This document shows positions 1 through 7,996 of a stretch of DNA of 64,000 nucleotides, piece after piece. The position numbers and the translations under genes are program-made. Under the pieces are notes generated by a model, which had not been told where the DNA came from, made no database searches, and saw only the letters and a program-made list of their open reading frames with translations. Within the stretch, counting starts at the first letter, position 1, and the number at the start of each line of letters is the position of its first letter. This DNA comes from Solibacillus sp. FSL H8-0523 (GTDB lineage: Bacteria > Bacillota > Bacilli > Bacillales_A > Planococcaceae), in the NCBI RefSeq assembly GCF_038051985.1, contig NZ_CP150291.1, positions 868,001 through 932,000 of the forward strand. The letters run 5' to 3'.

Positions 1-3
1 CAT

Positions 4-34
4 ACCTCCCGAATGAGTGCAAGACATTTTGCAC
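4..34 (-). promoter_or_regulatory. Leader and ribosome binding site of a divergent gene just off the left edge (possibly rpmB)
   Basis: Read on the minus strand, this stretch ends in GGGAGGT followed directly by ATG at 3-1. That spacing is too short for use, so the true start codon probably lies just outside the window. A 6-bp inverted repeat (17-22 with 29-34) forms a small hairpin upstream. In B. subtilis rpmB (ribosomal protein L28) diverges from yloU at this place, so rpmB is the likely gene. This is inferred from synteny only. Confidence 0.3.
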
Positions 35-138
35 AAGCTTTCAAGAAAAAAACCTTTACACCTACTTTCAAATTAAATGGTTACATTTTTTGTGAAATGG
101 AAATAGAAGGAGTGGTGAAAACAATAGGAGGTTTTTGT

Positions 139-1014
139 ATGAAAAAATGCATGATTATTTTAAATCCATCATCAGGAAAAGAACAGGCGCTTGAATATAA
201 GGATCAAATGTTAAAGCAGCTACATAACTTTGACGTGGTTGTGAAAGAGACGAAAAAAGAAGGCGATGCGACACAGTTTGCGCGCTTAGCTTGTGATGAG
301 CAGTATGATGCTGTTGTATTGGTTGGAGGTGACGGTACATTAAACGAAGGGATTAACGGCATTGCTGAGCAACCTCATCGCCCTATTGTAGGCATTGTCC
401 CGCTCGGCACGGTAAATGACTTTGCCAGAGCCCTTAAAATTCCATTAGAACCAGCAGAAGCGATCACTTTACTTGGTGGTGCTACTAGAAAAGCAGATAT
501 TGGAAAAGTGAATAATCATTACTTTACGAATGTCGTAGCAATTGGTTCGATTGCCGATGCGGTCGGAGATGTTTCAGTAGCGCAAAAAACGTCACTCGGA
601 TCACTTGCCTATTTAGTAGAAGGGGTAAAGGCTGCGGTTCAAAATGAAGCGTTTGAAATTCAAGTAGAAGCAAACGATACGGACTACCTAGAGGAAACGA
701 TGTTGTTTTTATGTGTACTAACGGATTCGGTCGGGAGTTTCAAAGCGATAAATGAAGAGGCAGATGCTTCGGATGGTTTATTGCATGGCTTTATTATAAA
801 AAATAGCAATGTGTTACAAGCTGTAGGGATTGCCAAAAATTTATTAACAGGGAATTACGAAGACGATGATAATATTATTAAATTCGATGCAAGTGAAATG
901 ATTGTCAAAGCAAATAAACCGCTGACTCTAAATGTTGACGGCGATTTAATCGGAGAAGTACCCGCCACGATTTCGATTTTGCATAATCATCTTGAATTTT
1001 TTGTACAAGGCTAG
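139..1014 (+). CDS. Diacylglycerol/lipid kinase family protein (YegS/BmrU/DagK-like)
   Basis: A 291-residue member of the DAGK catalytic-domain superfamily, whose members phosphorylate diacylglycerol or related lipids at the membrane. The nucleotide-binding motif GGDGTLNEG is at residues 63-71 and PLGTVNDFAR at 88-97. The C-terminal half has the usual beta-sandwich with NVDGD near the end. The ATG at 139 is chosen because AGGAGG (126-131) precedes it with 7-nt spacing. An in-frame start at 13 would add 42 residues unlike the family. It sits between the presumed rpmB and yloU, a place where B. subtilis has no such gene. The substrate cannot be told from sequence; DgkB-like or an undecaprenol/lipid kinase are alternatives. 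Confidence 0.85.
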   Translation: MKKCMIILNPSSGKEQALEYKDQMLKQLHNFDVVVKETKKEGDATQFARLACDEQYDAVVLVGGDGTLNEGINGIAEQPHRPIVGIVPLGTVNDFARALKIPLEPAEAITLLGGATRKADIGKVNNHYFTNVVAIGSIADAVGDVSVAQKTSLGSLAYLVEGVKAAVQNEAFEIQVEANDTDYLEETMLFLCVLTDSVGSFKAINEEADASDGLLHGFIIKNSNVLQAVGIAKNLLTGNYEDDDNIIKFDASEMIVKANKPLTLNVDGDLIGEVPATISILHNHLEFFVQG

Positions 1015-1070
1015 GCCACTAGCTTTGTCTTCTTTCAAAAATAAAAAGTATACAATTTTACCGTTATAAC

Positions 1071-1198
1071 AGTGTCTAGGCATTCGCGCCAGCCCCTCGG
1101 ACGTTTCGAGCCCTCCTGCAAAAGTGGTGGGGCGTTTACTTTTGCAGGAGGGCTCTCCAATGCCTGTCGGGGCTTAAAGGGCGCGAATGCGCTTTTCT
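1071..1198 (+). repeat. Structured intergenic repeat, copy 1
   Basis: A 128-nt element that recurs at 19360-19486. It is a nested inverted repeat. The outer arms 1080-1090 and 1180-1190 pair perfectly over 11 bp, AGCCCC (1091-1096) pairs with GGGGCT (1169-1174), and the inner arms 1108-1125 and 1138-1155 pair perfectly over 18 bp around a 12-nt loop. It ends in GCGCTTTTCT. The outer stem differs in sequence from copy 2 yet pairs in both, which argues for selection on structure. Elements with similar ends (CGCC-AGCCCCTCGG, TGTCGGGGCT, GCGCTTTTC) are, as I recall, scattered in Bacillaceae intergenic DNA. The function is unknown. Confidence 0.85.
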
Positions 1199-1236
1199 TG
1201 TGTGGGTCGAAATTTGTCAGAAAAGCAAGTTTGAAC

Positions 1237-1266
1237 TGGACGAATGTGAACGTTTTCTTTTATAAT
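1237..1266 (+). promoter_or_regulatory. Candidate sigma-A promoter for yloU-fakA
   Basis: A perfect TATAAT at 1261-1266 lies 18 nt after TGGACG (1237-1242, 4 of 6 matches to TTGACA). It is about 57 nt upstream of the yloU start and just downstream of the structured repeat. A TACAAT at 1281 has no better -35 element. Confidence 0.4.
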
Positions 1267-1322
1267 CAACTTTTGTGTAGTACAATATAGATTAGTCAAA
1301 TAGAGCCAAGGGGGCATACACT

Positions 1323-1685
1323 ATGTCAGTTGAATTAAATAATGAATTCGGCCATATTGATATTTCCAATGATGTAATTGCACAAATTGCTGGTGGAGCG
1401 GCAATCGAATGCTACGGAATCGTGGGCATGGCTTCAAAACATCAAGTACGTGATGGTTTAACAGATATTTTACGAAAAGAAAATTTTGCAAAAGGTGTAC
1501 TGATTCGTCAAGAAGATGAAGACTTACATATTGATATGTACATTATTGTAAGCTATGGTACAAAAATTTCAGAAATCGCATATCAAGTTCAATCGAAAGT
1601 AAAATACACAGTAAATAAAACATTAGGCATGAGTGTTAAGTCAGTTAACATCTATGTTCAAGGCGTTCGTGTAGCGAACGTGTAA
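1323..1685 (+). CDS. yloU: Asp23/Gls24 family envelope-stress protein YloU
   Basis: A 120-residue protein of the Asp23/Gls24 (DUF322) family, small soluble proteins linked to cell-envelope stress in Firmicutes. Its sequence (INDVIAQIAGGAAIECYGIVGM-like start, later SVKSVNIYVQGVRV) and its position immediately before the DAK-domain gene match B. subtilis YloU. AAGGGGG at 1308-1314 is a strong ribosome binding site. The gap to fakA is 18 nt, so the two are co-transcribed. Proteins of this family lack catalytic motifs, and the molecular role here is not established. Confidence 0.9.
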   Translation: MSVELNNEFGHIDISNDVIAQIAGGAAIECYGIVGMASKHQVRDGLTDILRKENFAKGVLIRQEDEDLHIDMYIIVSYGTKISEIAYQVQSKVKYTVNKTLGMSVKSVNIYVQGVRVANV

Positions 1686-1703
1686 GAGGAGGAAATGAAT
1701 CGG

Positions 1704-3350
1704 ATGAAGTCTTTAGACGGAATTAAGTTTGCTGAAATGGTACAAATGGGTGCACACAACCTTTACCAAAACGCAGCATATGTAGATTCACTAAATGTAT
1801 TCCCTGTACCAGACGGGGATACAGGGACAAACATGAATTTATCTATGACATCTGGTGCAAACGAAACACAAGCAAATGCAGCAGAGCATATTGGGAAAGT
1901 AGCACAAAGCTTATCTAAGGGCTTACTTATGGGCGCACGCGGAAACTCTGGCGTAATCTTATCGCAGTTATTCCGTGGTTTCGGTAAAGCTATTGAAAAA
2001 GAAGCGACAATCGATGCACTTGGTTTAGCAAATGCATTCCAAGCAGGTGTTGATACTGCTTACAAAGCCGTGATGAAGCCTGTAGAAGGCACAATCTTAA
2101 CGGTAGCACGTGAAGCAGCTGCAAAAATTGTAGAAGTTGCACAAACTGAAGCAGATATGATTGCTGTAATGGAAGCATTCATCACAGAAGCGAAAGCGTC
2201 ACTTGACCGCACACCGGATCTTTTACCAGTGTTAAAAGAAGTAGGCGTTGTGGACAGTGGTGGTCAAGGGTTACTATTCGTATACGAAGGTTTCCTTGCT
2301 TCAATGAAGGGCGAGCCATTACCAGAGAAAAACGAATCGTCTTTAGATGATTTAATTAATGCAGAACACCACCGTGTCCAAGACTTCATGGATACTTCGG
2401 ATATCGAGTTCGGTTATTGTACAGAAATTATGGTACGTCTTGAAGAAGACAAAGTACCATTTGATGAAGAACAATTCCGCCAAGAGTTAAATCCGATGGG
2501 TGACTCATTATTAGTGATCTCGGATGATGAAGTTGCGAAAGTACATATTCACTCGGAAACTCCAGGTGCTGTACTAGCAGCAGGGCAAAAATATGGTAGC
2601 TTAATTAAAATCAAAGTAGATAACATGCGTGAGCAACATTCTGCGATTGTGAATGATGCACCAAAAGCGCCTGCTAAAAAAGCGCAAGCAAAAGTACCTT
2701 ATGCCGTTGTAACAATTGCAATGGGCGAAGGTGTGGCGAACTTATTACGTTCAATCGGTGCCTCTTATGTAATTGAAGGCGGTCAAACAATGAACCCTTC
2801 AACAGAAGATATCGTAAAAGCTGTCCAAGAAATTGGTGCAGAGCGCGTATTAATTTTACCAAACAACAAAAATATCATTATGGCAGCAGAGCAAGCAGCA
2901 GAACTGTTAGATATCGAAGCTGCGGTTGTACCGACAAAAACGATTCCTCAAGGGATGGCTGCTATTTTAGCGTTCAATCCAGAAGAGTCAGTAGTCAACA
3001 ACAAAAACAACATGACATCTGGTTTTGCGCACGTAAAAACAGGTCAAGTAACATTCGCTGTTCGTGATACGTCGATTGATGGTGTTGAAATTCGTAAAGA
3101 TGACTACATGGCGTTAGCAGAAGGAAAAATCATTTTATCAACAAAAGAAATGATGGACGCTGCCAAACAAGTGTTAGAAAACTTAATGGATGAAGATGCA
3201 GAAATCGTAACGGTTATTTACGGTGAAGACGCAACGGCCAAGCAAGCTGAAGAACTACAAAGCTTTATCGAAGCAAATTACCCAGATGCTGAAGTGGAAA
3301 TTGTGGAAGGTAAGCAATCACTTTATCCGTTCATTTTATCTGTAGAATAA
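1704..3350 (+). CDS. fakA: Fatty acid kinase subunit FakA (YloV), DAK domains
   Basis: ATP-binding subunit of the fatty-acid kinase, which with FakB phosphorylates exogenous fatty acids to acyl-phosphates for PlsY. The N-terminal DhaL/DAK2 domain carries PVPDGDTGTN (residues 34-43) and GARGNSGVILSQLFRG. The central and C-terminal DegV-partner regions follow (548 residues). GAGGAGG (1686-1692) is only 2 nt from the in-frame ATG at 1695, so the ATG at 1704, 11 nt away, is preferred; 1695 remains possible. FakB is not encoded nearby. The fapR-plsX genes of the same acyl-phosphate pathway are 4 kb downstream. Confidence 0.92.
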   Translation: MKSLDGIKFAEMVQMGAHNLYQNAAYVDSLNVFPVPDGDTGTNMNLSMTSGANETQANAAEHIGKVAQSLSKGLLMGARGNSGVILSQLFRGFGKAIEKEATIDALGLANAFQAGVDTAYKAVMKPVEGTILTVAREAAAKIVEVAQTEADMIAVMEAFITEAKASLDRTPDLLPVLKEVGVVDSGGQGLLFVYEGFLASMKGEPLPEKNESSLDDLINAEHHRVQDFMDTSDIEFGYCTEIMVRLEEDKVPFDEEQFRQELNPMGDSLLVISDDEVAKVHIHSETPGAVLAAGQKYGSLIKIKVDNMREQHSAIVNDAPKAPAKKAQAKVPYAVVTIAMGEGVANLLRSIGASYVIEGGQTMNPSTEDIVKAVQEIGAERVLILPNNKNIIMAAEQAAELLDIEAAVVPTKTIPQGMAAILAFNPEESVVNNKNNMTSGFAHVKTGQVTFAVRDTSIDGVEIRKDDYMALAEGKIILSTKEMMDAAKQVLENLMDEDAEIVTVIYGEDATAKQAEELQSFIEANYPDAEVEIVEGKQSLYPFILSVE

Positions 3351-3356
3351 TTTTTA

Positions 3357-3390
3357 GCAGTGTGTATTTTATACGCACTGCTTTCATCGT
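3357..3390 (+). terminator. Hairpin terminator after fakA
   Basis: A 10-bp stem (3357-3366 with 3372-3381, one G-U pair) with a 5-nt loop, followed by a short T-rich run. It begins 7 nt after the fakA stop. The weak T tract makes it a modest terminator. Confidence 0.6.
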
Positions 3391-3427
3391 TTTCAAGGAT
3401 ATTATTTGTACTATTCTTAAAACTTTC

Positions 3428-3466
3428 GACTCTCGTGAATTAATGAGAGTCGTCTTTTCATTTTTT
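3428..3466 (+). terminator. Second terminator-like hairpin before sdaAB
   Basis: GACTCTC (3428-3434) pairs with GAGAGTC (3445-3451) around a 10-nt loop, followed by a T-rich tract (3453-3466) that merges into a TTGACA at 3465-3470. The TTGACA could be a -35 box for sdaAB, but no good -10 lies 16-18 nt downstream. Confidence 0.5.
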
Positions 3467-3546
3467 GACAAGAAATTTGTTAATTGTAGCCAAAATGGTT
3501 ACACTATTAGTAAATATGAGAATAAAAGAAACAGGAGGGACCTCTT

Positions 3547-4209
3547 ATGAAATTTACATCAGTTTTTGATATTATCGGTCCTGTGATGATCGGCCCTTCT
3601 TCATCCCATACAGCAGGTGCTGCTCGTATTGGACGTGTCGGACGTGATTTGTTTGGTCGTCAGCCGAAATGGGTGAAAATTTATTTATACGGTTCGTTTG
3701 CAGAAACGTACCGAGGTCATGGTACCGATGTTGCGATTGTCGGAGGGCTACTGGATTATGATACAGATGACGAACGGATTAAAACAGCCTTTGAAGAAGC
3801 AAAAAAAGCAGGCTTACAATTTGAGTTTATTCCAGAAACAGCAAACAAAGAACATCCAAATACAGCACGTCTACTAATGGGCGATGATGAAGGTGAAATG
3901 AGCGTTGAAGGCATTTCAATTGGCGGTGGTAAAATTGAAATTAGTGAAGTAAATGGCTTTAAACTGCGCCTGACGGGTGGTATGCCAGCGATTCTAGTTG
4001 TCCATGATGACCGTGCCGGTTGTATTGCGAATGTGGCGAACTGTTTAGCGATGCATGAAGTGAATATTGGGCATATGGAAGTGTCTCGTATTGAGCGCGG
4101 GCTAACGGCGCTTATGGTCATTGAAGTGGATCAAAATATTGACGAACGTATTTTAGAGCAAATTTCTTACATCCCACATATTACAAAAGTTTCGAAAATT
4201 AATAACTAA
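3547..4209 (+). CDS. sdaAB: L-serine dehydratase, iron-sulfur-dependent, beta subunit
   Basis: Beta chain of the two-subunit L-serine deaminase, which converts L-serine to pyruvate and ammonia using a 4Fe-4S cluster held by the alpha chain. The 220-residue chain opens with the family motif IGPSSSHTAGAARIGR (residues 14-29). It ends in an ACT-type domain (about 148-220, LRLTGGMPAILVVHDDRAG onward), which binds serine for regulation in relatives. ACAGGAGGGA upstream gives a strong ribosome binding site. The alpha subunit starts 12 nt downstream. Confidence 0.95.
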   Translation: MKFTSVFDIIGPVMIGPSSSHTAGAARIGRVGRDLFGRQPKWVKIYLYGSFAETYRGHGTDVAIVGGLLDYDTDDERIKTAFEEAKKAGLQFEFIPETANKEHPNTARLLMGDDEGEMSVEGISIGGGKIEISEVNGFKLRLTGGMPAILVVHDDRAGCIANVANCLAMHEVNIGHMEVSRIERGLTALMVIEVDQNIDERILEQISYIPHITKVSKINN

Positions 4210-4221
4210 GGGGTGAAACGT

Positions 4222-5139
4222 ATGGATGTATTATTTCGTAGTGTTCGAGAGTTAGTGGAACGAGCAGAAACAGAAGGCAAGTTAATTTCCGAATTAATGA
4301 TTGAGCAAGAAATGTTAATTAGTGGCCGTACGCGTGAAGAGATTTTCGCACAAATGGATCGCAACTTAACGGTTATGGAAGAAGCGGTTGAGCGCGGGCT
4401 ACGCGGTGTGCAATCGGTAACGGGCTTAACAGGTGGCGATGCAGTACTACTTCAAAATTATATCGCACAAGGAAAATCACTTGCAGGCGATTTATTATTA
4501 GATGCAGTAAGTAAAGCTGTGGCAACGAATGAGGTAAACGCTGCAATGGGAACGATTTGTGCGACACCAACAGCTGGTTCGGCAGGTGTCGTTCCGGGAA
4601 CGTTATTTGCGGTGCAAAATAAACTCAATCCAACCCGTGAGCAAATGATTCGTTATTTATTTACATCGGGTGCATTTGGCTTTATCGTAGCCAATAATGC
4701 GTCAATTTCAGGTGCTGAGGGTGGCTGTCAGGCGGAAGTTGGGAGTGCATCGGCCATGGCGGCAGCAGCCATCGTAGAAATGGCGGGCGGTTCTCCACAA
4801 CAAAGTTCAGAAGCATTTGCGATTACACTGAAAAACATGCTAGGGCTAGTATGTGATCCTGTGGCAGGGCTTGTGGAAGTACCTTGCGTCAAACGAAACG
4901 CAATGGGCGCCTCGAACTCACTTGTTGCAGCAGATATGGCATTAGCGGGTGTTACGAGCCGTATTCCGTGTGATGAAGTCATAGGTGCGATGTATCGAAT
5001 CGGGCAAGCGATGAGTCCGAACTTAAAAGAAACTGCGCGCGGTGGTTTAGCCGCAACACCGACAGGAAAAGCGATTACTCATGCCATTTTCGAAGGTGGC
5101 AATTTAAAAGAAATTTTAAATTCGCGCACAAATAATTAA
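4222..5139 (+). CDS. sdaAA: L-serine dehydratase, iron-sulfur-dependent, alpha subunit
   Basis: Catalytic chain (305 residues) of the Fe-S L-serine dehydratase. The conserved cysteines expected to hold the cluster appear in TICATPTAGSAG, EGGCQAEVGSASA and GLVCDPVAGLVEVPC. The ATG at 4222 is chosen because AAGGGGTG (4208-4215) lies 6 nt before it. The in-frame GTG at 4213 is inside that ribosome binding site. It is paired with sdaAB as in B. subtilis. No clear terminator follows; recG starts 118 nt later. Confidence 0.95.
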   Translation: MDVLFRSVRELVERAETEGKLISELMIEQEMLISGRTREEIFAQMDRNLTVMEEAVERGLRGVQSVTGLTGGDAVLLQNYIAQGKSLAGDLLLDAVSKAVATNEVNAAMGTICATPTAGSAGVVPGTLFAVQNKLNPTREQMIRYLFTSGAFGFIVANNASISGAEGGCQAEVGSASAMAAAAIVEMAGGSPQQSSEAFAITLKNMLGLVCDPVAGLVEVPCVKRNAMGASNSLVAADMALAGVTSRIPCDEVIGAMYRIGQAMSPNLKETARGGLAATPTGKAITHAIFEGGNLKEILNSRTNN

Positions 5140-5211
5140 TAACATGATGAGTGTGTCCGATTAGGGATGCATTCATTTTTTGCTTTTGACAGAACGTATG
5201 CACCCATTTTG

Positions 5212-5220
5212 TGCTATATT
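5212..5220 (+). promoter_or_regulatory. Candidate extended -10 promoter for recG
   Basis: TGCTATATT is an extended -10 element 38 nt before the recG start. A TTGACA at 5186-5191 lies 23 nt upstream of it, too far for a normal -35, so the assignment is weak. Confidence 0.3.
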
Positions 5221-5257
5221 ACTAGTAAAACAGTTTAAGTAAAGGAAGTGTCAGTGA

Positions 5258-7297
5258 ATGATTCATGAACCTGTTTCGAATTTAAAAGGTATCGGTAAGG
5301 AAACGGCTGAAAGTTTAGCAAAAATCGGCATCCACACGGTACATGATTTAATTTGGACATTTCCGTATCGTCACGAAGATTTTCGTTTAAAGGATTTAGC
5401 AGAAACACCGCACAATGAGCGCGTCACGATTGAAGCGCGTGTTGAAAGTGAGCCGACTGCCTTATTTTTAGGGAAAAATAAATCACGCCTACAATTTACG
5501 GCATTAGCAGGACGTCATTTAATTAAAGTGGTGTTCTTTAATCAAAACTATTTACGCCAAAAAATTTCAACAGGCATGACGATTACGGTAACAGGTAAGT
5601 GGGATCGTGGTCGTCAAGTGCTGGTCGGGAGTTCTGTAACGTTTGGACCGAAAACGGAGCAAGTGGATTTCGAACCGGTGTATAGCTTAAAAGGGGGCTT
5701 GCAGCAAAAGCGCTTCCGCAAATATATGCGTCAAGCACTTGATACGGTAAAAGAAGAGCTGCCAGAAACATTACCGCACACATTACGTGACAGCTATCAA
5801 TTACTTGTGCTGCAAGATGCGCTAGAAGGTGTACATTTTCCGCAAGATGCTGAACATGCAAAACAGGCACGTCGCCGTTTTGTTTATGAGGAACTACTTG
5901 AATTTCAGTTGCGTATTCAAGCGCTTAGAAAAGCGAATAAGGAAAACGAAAAAGGGATTTCAATTCGCTATGATTTAGATAAATTAAAGGTGTTTATTGC
6001 GACATTACCCTACGAATTAACCGGAGCACAAAAGCGTGTGGTCAATGAAATTTGTAAAGACTTACTTTTGCCGCAGCGTATGAATCGTTTACTGCAAGGG
6101 GACGTTGGTTCGGGTAAAACCGTTGTTGCGGCAATTGGACTTTATGCGGCAGTAACAGCTGGTTATCAGGGAGCCTTAATGGCGCCAACTGAAATTTTAG
6201 CAGAGCAACATGCAGAAAACTTACATGCTTGGTTTGATGCAATTGGTATTACCGTCGCAATCTTATCAGGCTCAACAAAAGCCAAGGCGCGTCGTGAACT
6301 CTTAGCTCAACTGGCAGCGGGAGAGATTGATATTTTAATTGGTACGCATGCGCTGATTCAACCGGGTGTTGAGTTTAAAAACCTAGGCTTTGTTATTACG
6401 GATGAGCAGCATCGATTTGGGGTAGAGCAGCGCCGTGTACTTCGAGATAAAGGTGAAAACCCAGATGTCCTGTTTATGACGGCGACACCGATTCCACGAA
6501 CGCTTGCAATTACGGCGTTTGGTGAAATGGATGTATCGATTATTGATGAGTTACCAGCTGGACGTAAAGAAATCGAAACACATTGGCTGAAAAAAGAGCA
6601 GTTGAATAGTGTGCTAATGCGTATGACGAAGGAGTTAGAAGCTGGTCGTCAAGCATACGTAATTACACCATTAATCGAGGAATCCGATAAGCTAGATGTG
6701 CAAAATGCGGTTGAAGCGTTTGAGCATTTATCGATGTACTTTGGCAACCGCTTTAAAGTCGGATTAATGCACGGGAAATTGCACCCAGATGAAAAAGATG
6801 CTGTTATGCGTGCGTTTAGTGATGGCGACATCCATGTACTTGTGTCAACTACGGTTGTAGAGGTCGGGGTAAATGTACCGAATGCGACGTTTATGACGAT
6901 TTATGATGCCGAACGCTTTGGTTTAGCGCAGCTTCATCAGTTGCGCGGACGTGTCGGACGTGGGGAACATCAGTCGTACTGTGTATTAATTGCTGATCCG
7001 AAAACCGATGAGGGCAAAGAGCGTATGACCAGTATGACCGAAACAAATGATGGTTTCCGTTTAGCTGAAAAAGATTTAGAGCTACGTGGTTCGGGTGATT
7101 TCTTCGGCAAGCGTCAAAGTGGGATGCCGGAATTTAAAATGGCGGATTTAGTACATGATTACCGTGCGCTTGAAACCGCACGACAGGATGCGGCAAAAAT
7201 GCTGTACGATGAAGCGTTTTGGCAAGAAGATGAGTACGAGCCGCTACGTGACAAACTAGCTGCTTCAGGTGTGCTTGAAGGCGAGCGTATCGATTAA
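5258..7297 (+). CDS. recG: ATP-dependent DNA helicase RecG
   Basis: Branch-migration helicase that remodels stalled forks and Holliday junctions. The N-terminal wedge/OB region (about residues 1-200) is followed by a superfamily 2 motor. Walker A GDVGSGKT is near residue 282, the DEQH box near 381, then TATPIPRTLA and, in the second RecA-like domain, HQLRGRVGRG. Length (679) is normal for the family. AAGGAAGTG gives 8-nt spacing to the ATG. It stands between sdaAA and fapR as in B. subtilis and ends in a strong terminator, so it is not part of the fapR unit. Confidence 0.97.
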   Translation: MIHEPVSNLKGIGKETAESLAKIGIHTVHDLIWTFPYRHEDFRLKDLAETPHNERVTIEARVESEPTALFLGKNKSRLQFTALAGRHLIKVVFFNQNYLRQKISTGMTITVTGKWDRGRQVLVGSSVTFGPKTEQVDFEPVYSLKGGLQQKRFRKYMRQALDTVKEELPETLPHTLRDSYQLLVLQDALEGVHFPQDAEHAKQARRRFVYEELLEFQLRIQALRKANKENEKGISIRYDLDKLKVFIATLPYELTGAQKRVVNEICKDLLLPQRMNRLLQGDVGSGKTVVAAIGLYAAVTAGYQGALMAPTEILAEQHAENLHAWFDAIGITVAILSGSTKAKARRELLAQLAAGEIDILIGTHALIQPGVEFKNLGFVITDEQHRFGVEQRRVLRDKGENPDVLFMTATPIPRTLAITAFGEMDVSIIDELPAGRKEIETHWLKKEQLNSVLMRMTKELEAGRQAYVITPLIEESDKLDVQNAVEAFEHLSMYFGNRFKVGLMHGKLHPDEKDAVMRAFSDGDIHVLVSTTVVEVGVNVPNATFMTIYDAERFGLAQLHQLRGRVGRGEHQSYCVLIADPKTDEGKERMTSMTETNDGFRLAEKDLELRGSGDFFGKRQSGMPEFKMADLVHDYRALETARQDAAKMLYDEAFWQEDEYEPLRDKLAASGVLEGERID

Positions 7298-7314
7298 ATA
7301 CGTTAAATTTAGGA

Positions 7315-7347
7315 GAACGCGACAAAAAAATGTTGCGTTCTTTTTTT
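7315..7347 (+). terminator. Intrinsic terminator of recG
   Basis: A 9-bp stem (GAACGCGAC 7315-7323 with GTTGCGTTC 7332-7340, one G-U pair) with a poly-A loop, followed directly by seven Ts. This is a textbook rho-independent terminator. Confidence 0.88.
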
Positions 7348-7359
7348 GTACACTGTATA

Positions 7360-7388
7360 TTGATATTAGTACCAAGTGCTAATACTAA
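7360..7388 (+). promoter_or_regulatory. fapR promoter overlapped by a FapR operator
   Basis: TTGATA (7360-7365), 17 nt, then TACTAA (7383-7388) form a sigma-A promoter. The spacer holds ATTAGTACCAAGTGCTAAT (7365-7383), an inverted repeat ATTAG-N9-CTAAT matching the known FapR box. A bound repressor would cover the spacer and -10, as established for B. subtilis fap genes, with release by malonyl-CoA. This implies autoregulation of the fapR-plsX-fabD-fabG unit. Confidence 0.85.
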
Positions 7389-7423
7389 TCTTATATAAAA
7401 TTAAAGGCAGGTAACAAATACGT

Positions 7424-7996
7424 ATGAAGCGTTCCAAAAAAGAGCGACAGTCGTTACTGACTGAAAAAATATCCGACAATCCTTTCGTGACAGATGAACA
7501 ATTAGCAACGGAATTTAATGTCAGCGTTCAAACGATTCGTCTGGATCGTATGGAGTTAGCTATTCCGGAATTGCGTGAGCGTATAAAAGATGTTGCTGCG
7601 AAAAAATATGATGAAGTAAAATCACTCCCATTAGACGAAGTCATTGGTGAAATTATTGATATCGAGTTAGATAACCGCGCCATTTCGATTTTTGATGTGA
7701 GTGAAGAACATGTATTCCAACGTAATGGCATTGCACGCGGACATCACTTATTTGCACAAGCCAACTCTTTAGCGGTTGCGGTAATTGATGATGAGCTTGC
7801 ACTAACCGTCAAATCCAACGTGGCTTTCGTAAAACCTGTAAAAGCAGGGGATCGTGTTGTAACGAAAGCTATTGTAAAGGGCAAACATCCTGAAAAAAAT
7901 CGTACATTAATTGAAGTGACGTCAACCGTAGATAACGAAATCGTTTTCAGAGGCGAATTTGAAATGTACCGCACGAAAGGTGAAGAAGCAAAATGA
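7424..7996 (+). CDS. fapR: Transcription factor FapR, malonyl-CoA-responsive repressor of lipid synthesis
   Basis: Repressor of fatty-acid and phospholipid synthesis genes. The 190-residue chain has an N-terminal DeoR-like helix-turn-helix (about residues 20-45, [20 protein letters not shown]). A hotdog-fold effector domain follows (about 80-185), with the conserved [20 protein letters not shown] stretch that in relatives binds malonyl-CoA. A FapR box lies over its promoter at 7365-7383. The ribosome binding site (AAAGGCAGG) is weak and about 10 nt away. Its stop overlaps the plsX start (ATGA), so the two are translationally coupled. Confidence 0.97.
   Translation: MKRSKKERQSLLTEKISDNPFVTDEQLATEFNVSVQTIRLDRMELAIPELRERIKDVAAKKYDEVKSLPLDEVIGEIIDIELDNRAISIFDVSEEHVFQRNGIARGHHLFAQANSLAVAVIDDELALTVKSNVAFVKPVKAGDRVVTKAIVKGKHPEKNRTLIEVTSTVDNEIVFRGEFEMYRTKGEEAK

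Noticed and set aside
1072-1290. A 72-codon open frame on the + strand
   Set aside because: It runs through the structured repeat and the yloU promoter, has no ribosome binding site and its start lies in the outer repeat arm.
3362-3550. A 62-codon open frame between fakA and sdaAB
   Set aside because: It begins inside a terminator hairpin, spans a second hairpin, has no ribosome binding site and resembles no family.
5186-5220. TTGACA and TATATT as a full recG promoter
   Set aside because: The spacer is 23 nt, too long for a sigma-A promoter, so only the extended -10 was kept at low confidence.
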